From contig JAKFAO010000001.1 in assembly GCA_021527695.1 (NCBI GenBank), positions 1 through 64,000 of the forward strand: a stretch of DNA of 64,000 bases, written 5' to 3'. The translations under genes were made by a program, and so were the position numbers. Shown here piece by piece: positions 21,351 through 32,281 of this stretch; position 1 is the stretch's first letter; each line of letters opens with the position of its first letter. This stretch comes from Naematelia aurantialba (taxonomy: Eukaryota; Basidiomycota; Tremellomycetes; Tremellales; Naemateliaceae). Below the pieces are notes generated by a model. The model saw only the letters and a list, made by a program, of their open reading frames with translations, had not been told where the DNA came from and did no database searches.

Positions 21351-22710
21351 TGCCTATTGACTACCCCAGTACCACTCGCCCGACATACCTTGCAGACGCT
21401 TGGTCCAGGAGGTCTACGAGAAATATGGAGCGCATGCGCTACCGAGCTGGGGGGACGAATCGACTTTGCCTGAGGAGTACGGTGTCTAGTGTTGAATGGA
21501 ACGACCGATACGTGGGTATTTTCTTATGCTCCTGCTAATGTCAGGCTTGGGGAGAGCTCTCATGGGCGTTCCTGCTGTTAAACCCCCTTCACACAAACGT
21601 CGCCTGGCCAGGGGAATCTGCCCCTAGGCGTCCGATTGATGGAAAGAACATCCAAGCCGTGCGTCTGGATAGTCGGGCTGTCATGCAGAGACGCGTTCTA
21701 AGTCGAACCCTGCGAGCCCGAAACTGTCAAGTGGACGGAGTCACCTTGGACTGTTTGTGGCAGTTGGGTTATCGAGGCAGTAGTACGTACACTCTTCAAT
21801 TTCTGCTGATATGTTAGGCAAGTGTGACCCCTTCGAATTTCTGAACGCACACCGGCCCTCAAATGATAGGAAGAATCCACGTTTCGGCAAGGTCCTCATA
21901 AAGGGGCTGAATGAAGATACAATATTCCCCTGGGGCCGAGACCACCGAAACGCCTTACAATTGCGTGGCAAGATTTTTGTCTTCGGCAAGGGAGGCTCTT
22001 CACGGGGATTTCAATTATGACCTGTCTCTCAAGAGAGCATTCAAGTGTCGTGGACAGGGCCTTCACGTATTGCTACCACATTTTGAACGAATCATCGTAC
22101 GTTATTACCCTCCGAGTGACCGTTCTCTCGGGGTCACAGCCAAAGTACCACCGCTTCGCTGGTGCGCCCACCAGCGTACCCCACTGGGTTTCGCGTGCGC
22201 AGCACCGTGCGCGGGGGCGCGTCTACGAGTTCCCCGTCTTCTTGAAGGCGGCCAAATTACTCGTTGGAGAGCCAGTGGAGGCCCAAGACTTGTTGGACCT
22301 GGATGAGGGAACAACAGCCCGGTGTCGATCCCTCACACCACCCCCAGCCCCACCGCAAGAGGTAGTCGAGCAGTGGCAGACCGTAAGTCATTCACCTACC
22401 AGTGACGATGAAGCCCAAGCTGACCTTCATAGCTCCTTGCCCAATTTTGGCAAGCCGATCAAGACCTCGACGCGCTAGCGATATCTGCGATCACCTCGAG
22501 CTCCACGGATTTGAATCTACCCGAGGTGAGTTTGCGGTTTTGGCCCCTTATCGATACGAGTTGACTGGTAGGCGCGTGACATTCGGGCCCGTCTGCATGT
22601 ACTGGGGGACAAGGCTGTTGCCTTGAGGGACTTCCTAGCTGGTCTTCAAGATCGGTACGACGTATCGACCCTCCCGCACGCCTCAGAGTTCATGAGTGGC
22701 AGTGAGTCCC
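21351..22710 (+). CDS. Unrecognised multi-exon gene
   Basis: Plus-strand coding signal broken into short exons. Readable segments in order: LVQEVYEKYGAHALPSWGDE (from about 21402), SWAFLLLNPLHTNVAWPGE (about 21560), KNPRFGKVLIKGLNEDTIFPWG (about 21870), an Ala/Arg-rich block AGAPTSVPHWVSRAQHRARG, VYEFPVFLKAAKLLVGEP with an acidic LLDLDEG (about 22220), and a helical tail with LLAQFWQADQDLDALAISAI and ALRDFLAGLQDRYDVSTL (to about 22690). Introns of 40-60 nt with normal borders can be placed between several of these, but phase could not be made consistent throughout. No domain is recognised. It lies head-to-head with the Sec14-like gene, 270 bases apart. It may be a real lineage-specific gene or a decaying one. 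Confidence 0.4.
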
Positions 22711-22767
22711 TGACATTTCAGCTCCGCCGATGCAAACTAATATGCAAACTAATGAACACGAACCTGA

Positions 22768-22805
22768 CATACCCCTACTGTATCTGTTCATACCCCTACT
22801 GTATC
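22768..22805. repeat. 17-base direct repeat
   Basis: CATACCCCTACTGTATC occurs at 22768-22784 and again at 22789-22805, a period of 21. Just upstream, ATGCAAACTAAT is also present twice in tandem. The two short duplications sit at the 3' end of the unrecognised gene and look like local slippage. Confidence 0.8.
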
Positions 22806-23055
22806 ATATTCTATGCATGTGTATTCATGGTTCGCAGACCACCGTAACAGCATATGTGACACTAAACAATCGAGCAGCTTGTGCAATGCACTGGCCAGAG
22901 GTGAAGAAACGAAGGCGTTTATGGAGATAGTATTTCCTCGACAGAGAGCGAAGTACGAGTATTCGTCATGGCAGATACATCATTTCGGACAGCTCTTAAC
23001 TAACCTTGAAATCCCAGGCAGTCATCGAAACCAGTTTGAGTGACCCGATCAAACC

Positions 23056-25225
23056 TTACGCCTGTTGTTGCCGGCGAACCTCGGAGAGCTCGACGTGCTC
23101 CACATCGGGCTTTAGTTCTGACTCGTCAACCTTTTGGGGATCGTATCCCCCAACATGCTCCAGGACCTCGTTCAGCTCTGAAGATAATTCATTAGCACTG
23201 TCTGGTCACTTTGCAGGATACTTACCGCTGACGACAGTCGAACTAAACTTGCGCGCCGCAGTTTTCTGGAAGAAGAGGAGATCTAGTTCGCCATAGGTCC
23301 TTCCTCGGGTCTCGGGGACGCGGAAATAGGTGTAGACGAGCGATAAGAGTCCTGTTCCCAGCCAAAACAAGCCACAGCGAGCTCCCCAGTTCCACGCATC
23401 CGCTGTCAACATGCGGGGTACGATCTGGTTGACCACTAGCGCAAAGAGCAGATACGCGCCTCGACCCAAGACGATCGTGTGGGAACGGACTCGAGTCGCC
23501 GGAATTTCCCCAACAATGGTGTAGCCTGGAGAACAATGAGCGACTTGCGGCGATCCTCGGGTGGGCGTGCACTTACAGACCGGTCCAACACTTAGATTGA
23601 ATGCGAACTGAAGGAAAATCATGAGGGTACCAACCCCATAGGCGGCGTTAGGGTGAGCATCCACGAAGAAGCCCAGAATCCCGACGAGGAGAGCGATTAC
23701 GGCTGAAAATATGATGCCTCCAAGGAAGATTGTTCGGCGGCCAAAGCGAGTCATGCAGGCCCAGGAACTTTGATTGTCAGTCCTGTATGGTTCTATACCG
23801 GGAAGCAACTCACCACAAGGTACCAATAATATACATACTGTTGATGGAGAGGTTCAAGTCGAATGCTGGGTTCTCAGCCATACCTGCCGCTTCGAGGCTG
23901 ACTCTGGTTAGCCATTGGTGGGAAGGTTGTGAGGCGAGCTTACAATTCGGTTGCATATCCACAGATTGGCTGCCCGCCCAAGAACTGAATGACCCAAACT
24001 GCACATGACTGTACTAGTGAGCCCAGGCACTAGTACAGATATTTCAACAACATACTATCTCTGTGCGCCTCAGGTTTGTTCCTCGAAAGCACTCGCGGAA
24101 GCCACTGCCCTGCATTTCGGCCTTCTCCATCTCGTCGGTGTGGAGCATCAGGGCAATCATTTGGTCGAGCTTCTCCTCTGTGTAGAAACCCTTGACTGCG
24201 AGTCGCTTCAAAGAGCGCCGAGCCTCGTCGATCTTCTTATGGCGGATGTAGAACCAAGGGCCTGTCCGTAAGCTCGACCAGCGCAATCCATCGCTCAATG
24301 GACCTACTCTCAGGAGCAAAGATTGCGCCAAGAAGCAAAGGGATGGGCCAGACCCATTGGACCATGAATGGAACACGCCACCCTTAGAGATGAAGTCAAC
24401 CTCGATTATATTGATAGAGAGATTGCACCTACCCCAGTTTGACGCAATCCTGAGCGACGCCCGCACAACGCCAGCTGCAAGGAAGAGACCTGAAAACACA
24501 TGAGTAGCCTCATTGCTGACGTCATTCTCGGCTCACCAAAGCCCCAGCACATATTGACATAGCTGGTAAGGTAGCCACGCATGGAGAGCGGGCAGATTTC
24601 CGACGCATAAGCCGTAGAGAGCGTTTCTACAAGCGAGTCAAACATATGGCGGTATGTCACAAGTTGGGAACGTACGGAAGATTCCCCATGGGATGCCACT
24701 GACAATCTCCCCGGCAAAGAGCACTGGCAGCGACGTTGCGAACACTGGGATAAAGATGGCTCCCGCCATGGCGATCATGCCGCCAATGTAGACCGGCTTG
24801 GAGCCGAATCGAGACTGAGCGTAACCATTGATGAGCAGTCCAAAGACTTCGCCAATGGTGGCCGCGTTGTTGATTGCAGACTGCCAGTTGGCAGGAATGT
24901 AATACGTGCCATCTGCGGCTACTGAACCGAACCGTTTCAAGAAAGAGGTCTGGCCAAAAAACGAGTTGATCTGAGGCCCCTGAGCACCGCCACGTAGCTC
25001 ATCACTTACTATGCCGACATCGTATCCTTCCATGACAAGAGCTGAACTAAGTAGCGCAGACCAGAGTGCGGCAGCCCGATAAACCTTGAAACCAGCTCGG
25101 AAGCCAAGCTTTCTTTCTTCTTCGATAGTCTCCATCGCTGCTTGCACCATGGCCGGGTTGGCAAAGTATTGGGTAGAGGACTCTTCGGGGCTTGAAGCCC
25201 CGAGCTCGTGCGAGGGAGTGGCCAT
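23056..25225 (-). CDS. Alpha-glucoside:H+ symporter (maltose permease type)
   Basis: Twelve-helix MFS sugar porter of the fungal MAL/AGT group. The N-terminus carries YFANPAMVQAAMETIEEERK, then AALWSALLSSALVMEGYDVG in TM1. FFGQTSFLKRFG and YIPANWQSAINNAATIGEVF follow, then YAQSRFGSKPVYIGG and VSGIPWGIF. The words ASEICPLSMRGYLTSYVN, PFMVQW-type and APESPWFYIRHKKIDEARRS (joined over an intron near 24260-24310) are characteristic of this group. The second half ends YFRVPETRGRTYGELDLLF, with a hydrophilic tail to TAA 23056. It imports maltose, isomaltose or related alpha-glycosides at the plasma membrane. It is divergent from a Zn2Cys6 activator and 4 kb from a GH31 hydrolase. Promoter CGGWCCG sites are listed separately. 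About nine introns. Confidence 0.87.
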
Positions 25226-25331
25226 GATGATCCCGTAGGTGTAGCGGGTAGGGATTGCTGGACTGGAGCAGCAATGCTCGCTCCCCTTTTGTATCCGCCT
25301 GAGCAGGAGGTCGGCAGCGAACACCAGTCAG

Positions 25332-25342
25332 GAAACGGTCCG
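25332..25342. promoter_or_regulatory. GAAACGGTCCG, candidate activator site
   Basis: Contains CGGTCCG, a 7-base near-palindrome, 107 bases upstream of the permease ATG. A closely matching copy lies 62 bases away (25394-25404). Confidence 0.45.
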
Positions 25343-25393
25343 ATGGCCCCCCGTGGGCGCTCTTCGCTGGCCCCAGTGCCCCAGTGGAGTCCC

Positions 25394-25404
25394 GAAACGG
25401 ACCG
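25394..25404. promoter_or_regulatory. GAAACGGACCG, candidate activator site
   Basis: Second copy of the 11-base word with one base changed (A for T in the centre). Its core is the reverse complement of the first core. It lies in the shared promoter of the permease and the Zn2Cys6 regulator. Confidence 0.45.
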
Positions 25405-25556
25405 CGGTGCCGACCGGCTGTTTATTGCAAATTCTTGGCGACAGACTTCTTGCCTTTATGTGCAACTCGAGAGGCTTTGACCAGCAGCGGCCCTGTGTTC
25501 GCTCTGTTCTCGGAAGAGTTTGCTGTTCATGCATCGTCCCTCGAGACACCTCGAGA

Positions 25557-25590
25557 GAAGGAAAGAAAGAAGAGAAGGAAAGAAAGAAAC
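25557..25590. repeat. Polypurine direct repeat
   Basis: GAAGGAAAGAAAGAA occurs twice in succession within an uninterrupted purine run, between the permease and the regulator. Such tracts often exclude nucleosomes; no function is shown here. Confidence 0.65.
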
Positions 25591-25738
25591 TTCACTGGGA
25601 TGGGTTGCCACTCAACCGGTAATTAGCGGCTATATTCTCTCGTGATCTTATACGATGGTTACGACGGCGGGGACCAAGCAGTAGTGACATCTACCATTCG
25701 AGTATCCAATTCTGCTCTGGTGTAGCTTAGGGGCGATA

Positions 25739-28700
25739 ATGTCGCTCCCGAGTCCTCCGCGTGACGTCAGCACCGGAACATCAAGCAAGGCTGGACGTGA
25801 GTTGTTGCGAATCTAACAGGTCAGAAGGGAAACAGAGTGCTGACGACCTGGCTAGGAGCATGTGTGAGCGAGTTTGGGGATGCATGTTGAAAACGCCACC
25901 TGATGATACAGGACGCCTGCAGACGGGTCAAGATAAGATGTCTGGGCAAGGAAGATCCCCCATGTTCTCGATGTCGGGCGATGGGGCTCAGCTGCACATT
26001 TGATCGCGTCGGACAGAAGAGCAAGAACGAGACCGAGTACGTGCTGTTTGGAGACCGACACTGATTGTCTAGTCGGGTACTGTTCCTAGAGAATCAGATG
26101 AACGTCATCCAGCGGACTCTCGCATCAATTGTCGAATGGCAACAGTCCTTCCAGGGTGAGTAGGTAGGCACATTTGAAAGGTTCCAGATTCTGATGATAC
26201 AGCGTCGAATTATACGAATCTCCCTAGCGCTGACCGAACAGCACTGGCCAGCACAAATACTCTCCCAAGTCCCGCCCACCAGGCAGCTCCCCCCCGCGTT
26301 GACATGAATGAGACCCGGGTCGCCCCAAGTCAGGAACCAGGGGGAAACCTTAGTAGAGAGGACGACAGTGATGATGGGCAGTCAGAACCGGACGGCGACC
26401 CGCTTGAGGAGGCTGCAATGATGGCACCGCTCCGTAACATGCTCGATGCCGCCGAAGGGGCACGATTGAAGGCGGATGGTCGCATAGGTCCAGCCACGAC
26501 CGTCACTCACAAGCCAGCTGGCGATCGACGGATGCGCAAACGCCCACGGACTGCTGTGTTTGACTATGGCGAGGATCCTGAAGATGATATCGCTCAACGC
26601 TCAGCTGAAACCCTGAGGCGACGCCTACAGATTGGTACTGCTATACCCCGGCAACGGGGAGATCTCGCCCATGCTTTCCCCGATCCTATTGTCCTGGGTT
26701 TCTGCTCTGACGAAGAAGGCAGAAAGTTATATGACATGTCCGTCTTCCAACAGAGAGCTTGGTCTGGGCTGATGATCTGCCAGTTTTATGAAAGGGGCAT
26801 TATTGTACATACCGCTATTTGACCCACTCATCGACACCTGGGAAAGGTTTGTCTCTGGCTTTCATTGTGATGCTAACCGTTACTCAGTTTGCGCATTCGC
26901 TCTCCTTTCTCTATCACAGCTATTTTGATGGTAGCGAAGACAATCCAAGACGCTGGCAAGCCAGTCTCCGACTTGCAGAGACGCTTCAAAGAGCATGCGG
27001 AAACCATTGGTAGGTTCCCGTTGTAGAGGCTGGCATATACTAATGACACCTCAGGAAAGGATACTTTATTCTCCCCGGTAGCGAGGATCGAGGCAGTTCA
27101 GGCGATGAGTAAGGATCCAGGCTAGAGAGATGGGGCTAATGCCTTTTTCAGCCCTGCTCGCTTCCTGGGGTGATACTGGCTGGCGTCCGGGTGGGCATGC
27201 TCTAATGATGGCGTGAGTCCCGCCATGTTCTTGATGACGCTGAAGGAATCCTAGCATGGAGATGGGACTTTATGACTGCTTACCATATCTGGCACGAACT
27301 GGTATGGGCCAAGGGAAATCTGGTGCGGAATTGGAAGAGGAACGGCCTGTCGTCGTCGGTGCCAGAGTCTGGATGGTGGTAAGTCATGTGCCTGGCCAGA
27401 GCGGTGGTCGAATGCTAAGCTCAACCTGCCTAGCTTTATAAAGTCAAGCTGGAGTACGTCACCTTTCTCTTCAACAACGGCGAGCTTTGAGCTGACGAGT
27501 TCAGGATGGCTTTCAACTTCGGTAGACCAGTGGTCCTACCTGATGAGGACATTCTGGTGCATGCCCGAATGTTCTTGGAGCACCCTCTCGCAACACCCCT
27601 CGATGCTCGAATTGTCGCAGCATGCGAGATACTAGCTTTGCGACGTATGTATAGCAACAATACCTCATTGCGCTAACTTCTTATACAGTCCCCCTTCATA
27701 ATCTTTCCCTCGGCCCAAAAGCTGTCCTCGACATGCCAAGCCTTGACGATCGTGTCGACGAGATCAATCGAGCGACCGATGATTGGGACCTATACTGGCA
27801 GGCATACATGAGTCAGTCTCGCTCAGAATCCTCTGCTCCCGGAAGCTAATCTCCTTTCAGAAAATTTGGCCGTCCCAGTAGATGACCGCTTACGGATGCT
27901 ATGTGAGTAGCTTCTCGAACGCAAGTATGAGACTGAATATGCGCTTCCATGGCAGTAACAATGGAGAAGTGGTTCACTGTGTAGGTGAAGCTTCCTGCCC
28001 AGATTTCGACTACTAAAGCCTACAGTCTTCACTCGAATTCTCGCATGTTGCACGACATACGAAGCAGTCGAGACGTGCCGCTGTTGCCTGAGAGGCGTCA
28101 AATTTGCCTGCGCAGAGCGTTTCGGGCCTCACAGCAACTGGTTCATAATTCGGTGCAGAATGGGGAGGTGAGTACTGTCTCTTGCTAGATCTCTGTTTCG
28201 ATTGTTGAGACCATCTCAGAACAGCTTGGTGTTTGGTGAGGACTCTTTGCACCCGACAAGACGAGCTTGTGAGCTAATCTGCCTCTCACTTCCAGGAAAT
28301 AGTTATACGCGTACGTCCCCATGATGCAGTATACGACGACGCTTACGGCTGTTGCAGATGTCGGCCTGGCGTTTGCTGCACGCTATCTGGTTCGATTGGC
28401 AAGCCTGCTTCCAAACGAGATCGACCGCCGTCAGACAAATCGAGACCTAGAACGCCTGGTCGTTTTACTGGCAAACCGTGTGCAAAACCCATAGATACGT
28501 CAGTTCTTCACAGCTAATTCACAATCATAGTTCCAGGATTCCAGTATGCCAGCCAGCTTCGAAGTGCGCTACTCCGTGCGCGTCGTCAATACGTCCTTCC
28601 ACCACCATCTGCAATCCCCTCACCGCGTCGGCATACTCTCGACTTACACATTGATCTGGCAGCCCAGCATCATCAGTCTGACTCTGTTGAATCAACATCC

Positions 28701-28927
28701 GAATTAGTCGACTTTGGCTTCAATGACGCGAACCCGGATTTGGACTTCCTGTATAATGGAGACCTTTTTGCGGACATAGACTGGAGCGAGAGCGTACCTG
28801 ATCGGAGCGAGGTGAGTCTTATAGGCAATACATGTTTGTACTTCTGACTTGGACTGCCCAGAGAATGCCTCAGACGCAATTCCTGCTCGATTCAATAGCA
28901 AGCCTCCCTTACCCCCATTTGCATTAG
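25739..28927 (+). CDS. Zn2Cys6 transcription factor, probable alpha-glycoside regulator
   Basis: The DNA-binding domain is read across an intron at 25863-25910. It runs ACDACRRVKIRC (Cys 1-3), then PPCSRCRAMGLSC (Cys 4-6), the complete Cys-X2-Cys-X6-Cys ... Cys-X2-Cys-X6-Cys pattern. A helix LENQMNVIQRTLASIVEW gives a dimerisation linker. After a charged, disordered region comes the fungal-specific transcription factor domain: VLGFCSDEEGRKLYDM, FDPLIDTWES, IRSPFSITAILMVAKTI, MEMGLYDCLPYL. The gene ends in an acidic tail (VDFGFNDANPDLDFLYNGDL) suited to activation and stops at TAG 28925-28927. The first exon is uncertain: an ATG at 25739 joins in frame only through an implausibly short 23-nt intron. 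It is divergent from the permease and upstream of GH31, so it probably controls both. Confidence 0.83.
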
Positions 28928-29277
28928 TGACCTTGGGTCCCAAGACACTGGATGAGGACGAGAAGAGGCATTATTCGTCAATTCTTCTATGCGTCAAGGC
29001 GCCTCGCCTCGCCTGCCAGATAGTTAGCTCCCTAGTGAAACATTCGAACTAGTATCACATCAAACAAGGCGCCTCATTCATGCATAAAAACTCTCGGCGC
29101 TTGCGGACCGGTCGGCGCATTGATAACGGCGACCGCTCCGACTTTCTGCCGAGCTGATGACAGTCGGGCCGCGCGCTCCTAGGACCGTAGGATCCAGTTG
29201 GGATTACGCTTGCTCAAGAATCGTTCGTTGCGAGTCATGTGTCTTGTCTCCTCTGCATACAGGCGACACGTTGCACC
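28928..29277. other. Promoter region of the GH31 gene
   Basis: Separates the regulator from the alpha-xylosidase gene and holds no other gene. It contains CGGACCG at 29104-29110, the same core as in the permease promoter. Confidence 0.5.
29104..29110. promoter_or_regulatory. CGGACCG, candidate activator site for GH31
   Basis: Identical to the core of the permease site at 25398-25404, placed about 170 bases upstream of the GH31 ATG. The context CGGACCGGTCGG offers further CGG half sites. Confidence 0.4.
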
Positions 29278-31908
29278 ATGAAGTTCAACGAGGGCGTGTG
29301 GAACGCTCGGGAGCACATCCAGGTGACCAATGCCGTAGAGGTGTCCGAGCTCGTCACCAACCTCGACGACACTGCTGCTTCGGTCAGGAACCCACCAAAT
29401 TGCGAGCCCTTTATTCGCGCCTTGTGCGCCTCGCGACACATCAAGCATCGTGGCGACCTCATTAACAAGACGGTCCTGACTGTCAGCATCACCTCTCCAG
29501 CTGCTGGCATCATTGGCATAGAGGCCGTTCACTTTTACGGGAGCGGACAGTACAAGGAACCTACCGCACCTCACTTTCCCAACGGCAAGCCTGCAGGTGG
29601 ACCGGCTCGTGTCCAGGTGGATGCCGAAACCGCGACGTTGACGACCGATCAAGGCCTCGCGTCGGCGCAGTTGAGTCTGAAGGAGAGCGACTTCAACATC
29701 GACATTCGCGATGCCCACGGCAAGACGGTCACAACCCTTGGCAGAGAGTCGGTCTCCTGGATCCTCAATGCCGCGGCCACCCCATCGCTGGCGACCAAGG
29801 AGAATGCGAGTCAGACCGTCCACGACCCTTACTACCGAGGTCCCGCGACATTCCGCCAGAGCTACATGTCGATGGCGTTTTCCCTCGAGGTGGGAGAGAA
29901 CGTGTACGGCCTGGGGGAGCGGTTCGGGCCCCTGGTGAAGAACGGCCAAGTCATTGAGAGCTCGAATGATGACGGCGGGTCTAGTAGTGATTCTGGTGAG
30001 TCCCACCTGGGGATGTAGCGACGAGAGTGTGCTAATGCAAATCAGCATACAAGGCCATCCCGTTCTATATGACGAATCGGAACTATGGAGTCCTCGTGGA
30101 CCACCTCGATCATGTGTCGTTTGAGGTCCAGTCTGACAGATTGACCAAAGTGCAAATGTCGATTCCCGGAGAACGACTTCGTGCTTATGTCTTTGTCGGT
30201 TCTTCGCCCAAGGACGTCCTCTCGCTATACACCTCGTTCACCGGCCGAGCCCCCTTGCCGCCGGATTGGTCTTATGGCCTGTGGCTCTCGACATCCTTCC
30301 TGACGAGCTACGACGAGAAGACCGTCATGTCGTACATCGACCGCATGGCTTCGTACGACATTCCCCTTCACGTCTTCCATTTTGACCCTTTCTGGATGCG
30401 CGCGCATGCTTGGTGCGACTTCCAGTTTGATCCCAAGTACTTCCCGGACCCCAAAGGCTTCTGTGATCGGCTGCACAAGAAAGGCGTCAAGGTGTGCGTA
30501 TGGATCAATCCCTGGGTGGGCCAATCCTCGAGGCTGTTTGACGAAGGCGAGAAGAAGGGATACTTTGTCAAGCGGCTAGATGGACGCACCTTCCAAAGTG
30601 ATACCTGGCAGGCCGGTTGTTGTACGGTCGATCTCACCAACCCCGCAGCCAAGAAATGGTGGCAAGGGTATCTGGGTCAGCTGCTCGACTTGGGAGTGGA
30701 CTGCTTCAAGAGCGACTTTGGAGAAAGGATCACGACCGAAGGTGTAATGTGGCATGACGGGAGCAACCCGAGGACCATGCACAACGCCTAGTGAGTCTTG
30801 CACTCCAACAACCCGACAGCACTGATTAGTCAGCGCTATGCTGTACAACGAGGCGGTTTACGAGGTGATAGTGGAGAAACGTGGCGCAGCTGAAGCTTGC
30901 CTGTTCGCCCGAGCGGCGACCACTGGTACCCAGCGGTTCCCTGTTCACTGGGGGGGAGATGTGGATACAAAGTTCACTGGCATGGGTGAGACCATACGCG
31001 GAGGGTTGTCCCTCGGTCTCTCCGGTTTCGGTTACCATAGCTCAGACATTGGCGGTTTCAAGTCGGAAGGGAAACAGGGCGGTGATTCGGGCAACTATCC
31101 TCCCGGCGACGTCTAGTGAGCTACCTCTTCATGTCTGCGACGGCCCCGATGCTGACGCCTTGTGTCCAGCAAACGATGGTGCCAGTTCGGGCTTCTCTCT
31201 TCCCACTCCCGGTTGCATGGTTCGGGGTCACCGCGGGTGCCTTGGGCAATCGACGAAGAGGCCTGTGTGAACCTCAGCAAGTTTGCCAAGCTGAAGGGTC
31301 GCCTTGAGCCGTACCTCACCTCTCAGTCAATTGTCGGGGTAGTGGGCCAGGGACATCCGATGATGCGACCGCTATTCCTCGAGTTTCCCGAAGACCGCAC
31401 GGCGTGGCTTGTCGACCAGCAGTACATGCTCGGGACAGACATCTTAGTGGCGCCGATTTTTGGCAAGTCGGACGTTGAGTATTACCTTCCAGAAGGCGTC
31501 TGGACCAACCTCCTGACCGGCGATGAGGTGACGGGTCCTAGATGGGTCAAGGAGACTCATGGCGCTTTCACTCTGCCTGTCTTACTGCGACCCGAAACGG
31601 CACTCATCCTGGGGAAGACTGGCCATTCAGTCCTCGATTCGATCTCGAAGCGGGGATTCACCATCGTCGTCAGTAGGCAGTGCAAGACCATCAGTAAGGT
31701 GAAGGTGACGCTCAGAGGTGTCAAGACAGTAGAGGTCAGCCTGCAGCCCACAGTGGAGAACGGTGCCCTGAAGAAGATCAAGGCCACCTTGTCCAGCGGA
31801 AGAGTAGCGTTTGACATGCTGGTCATTGGTGATGGAGCGGGTCTGGACTCGCCAAACGTCTCTGCGATGGCCGAGAGTAAGAGTGGGGTCTGTGAGGTGG
31901 CTTTGTAG
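29278..31908 (+). CDS. GH31 alpha-xylosidase, YicI type
   Basis: About 800-residue glycoside hydrolase in few, long exons. A beta-sandwich N-terminal domain includes YGLGERFGPLVKNGQ. The (beta/alpha)8 barrel has HVFHFDPFWM, the nucleophile Asp in CFKSDFGERI, the acid/base Asp in FPVHWGGDVDTKFTGM, then GLSGFGYHSSDIGGF and WCQFGLLSSHSRLHGSGSPR. The KSDFGE and SSHSRLHGSG words separate the YicI-type alpha-xylosidases from ordinary alpha-glucosidases. A C-terminal beta domain ends at 31908. The enzyme removes alpha-linked xylose from xyloglucan fragments or isoprimeverose; some relatives also cut alpha-glucosides. No signal peptide is apparent from ATG 29278, so it likely acts inside the cell on sugar brought in by the neighbouring permease. 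Coding strand is GC-rich at third positions. Confidence 0.88.
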
Positions 31909-32281
31909 GACTAGAGGCGATACAGTAACCACGAGGATGGGACAAAGGGAAGAATGACATTGTGACAACGGGCAAATGGTCATCGAAGAGCATGGAGTGT
32001 AGAGAAGGAAGGATGCGACTTTGTTCCCGTTCCTTGTACAACATGGTAGCCAACAATGCATCATGCATCACATCACGTATCCCCATACCTGCACACCCCG
32101 GAGCGAGCCAGTCTTGAGATCAGCCACGACAGTGCAACAGAGAACAAACGATGCTCTTTGCACTGCGATAGTTATCCTGCCGAGGCTGATGAAAATAGTG
32201 TTCGACCGCCGAGAGTCGACGTCGCATTTTTCCTTCATCCCAACCTCGAATCCTTGATTGGCGGGCAAGAGCCTACAGAGC
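31909..32281. other. Intergenic region, nothing recognised
   Basis: Terminator of the GH31 gene and promoter of the next regulator. No gene or clear operator seen. Confidence 0.45.

Noticed and set aside
29179..30048. 289-codon minus-strand ORF opposite the GH31 gene
   Set aside because: It is the antisense shadow of a long GC3-rich exon with clear GH31 motifs on the plus strand.
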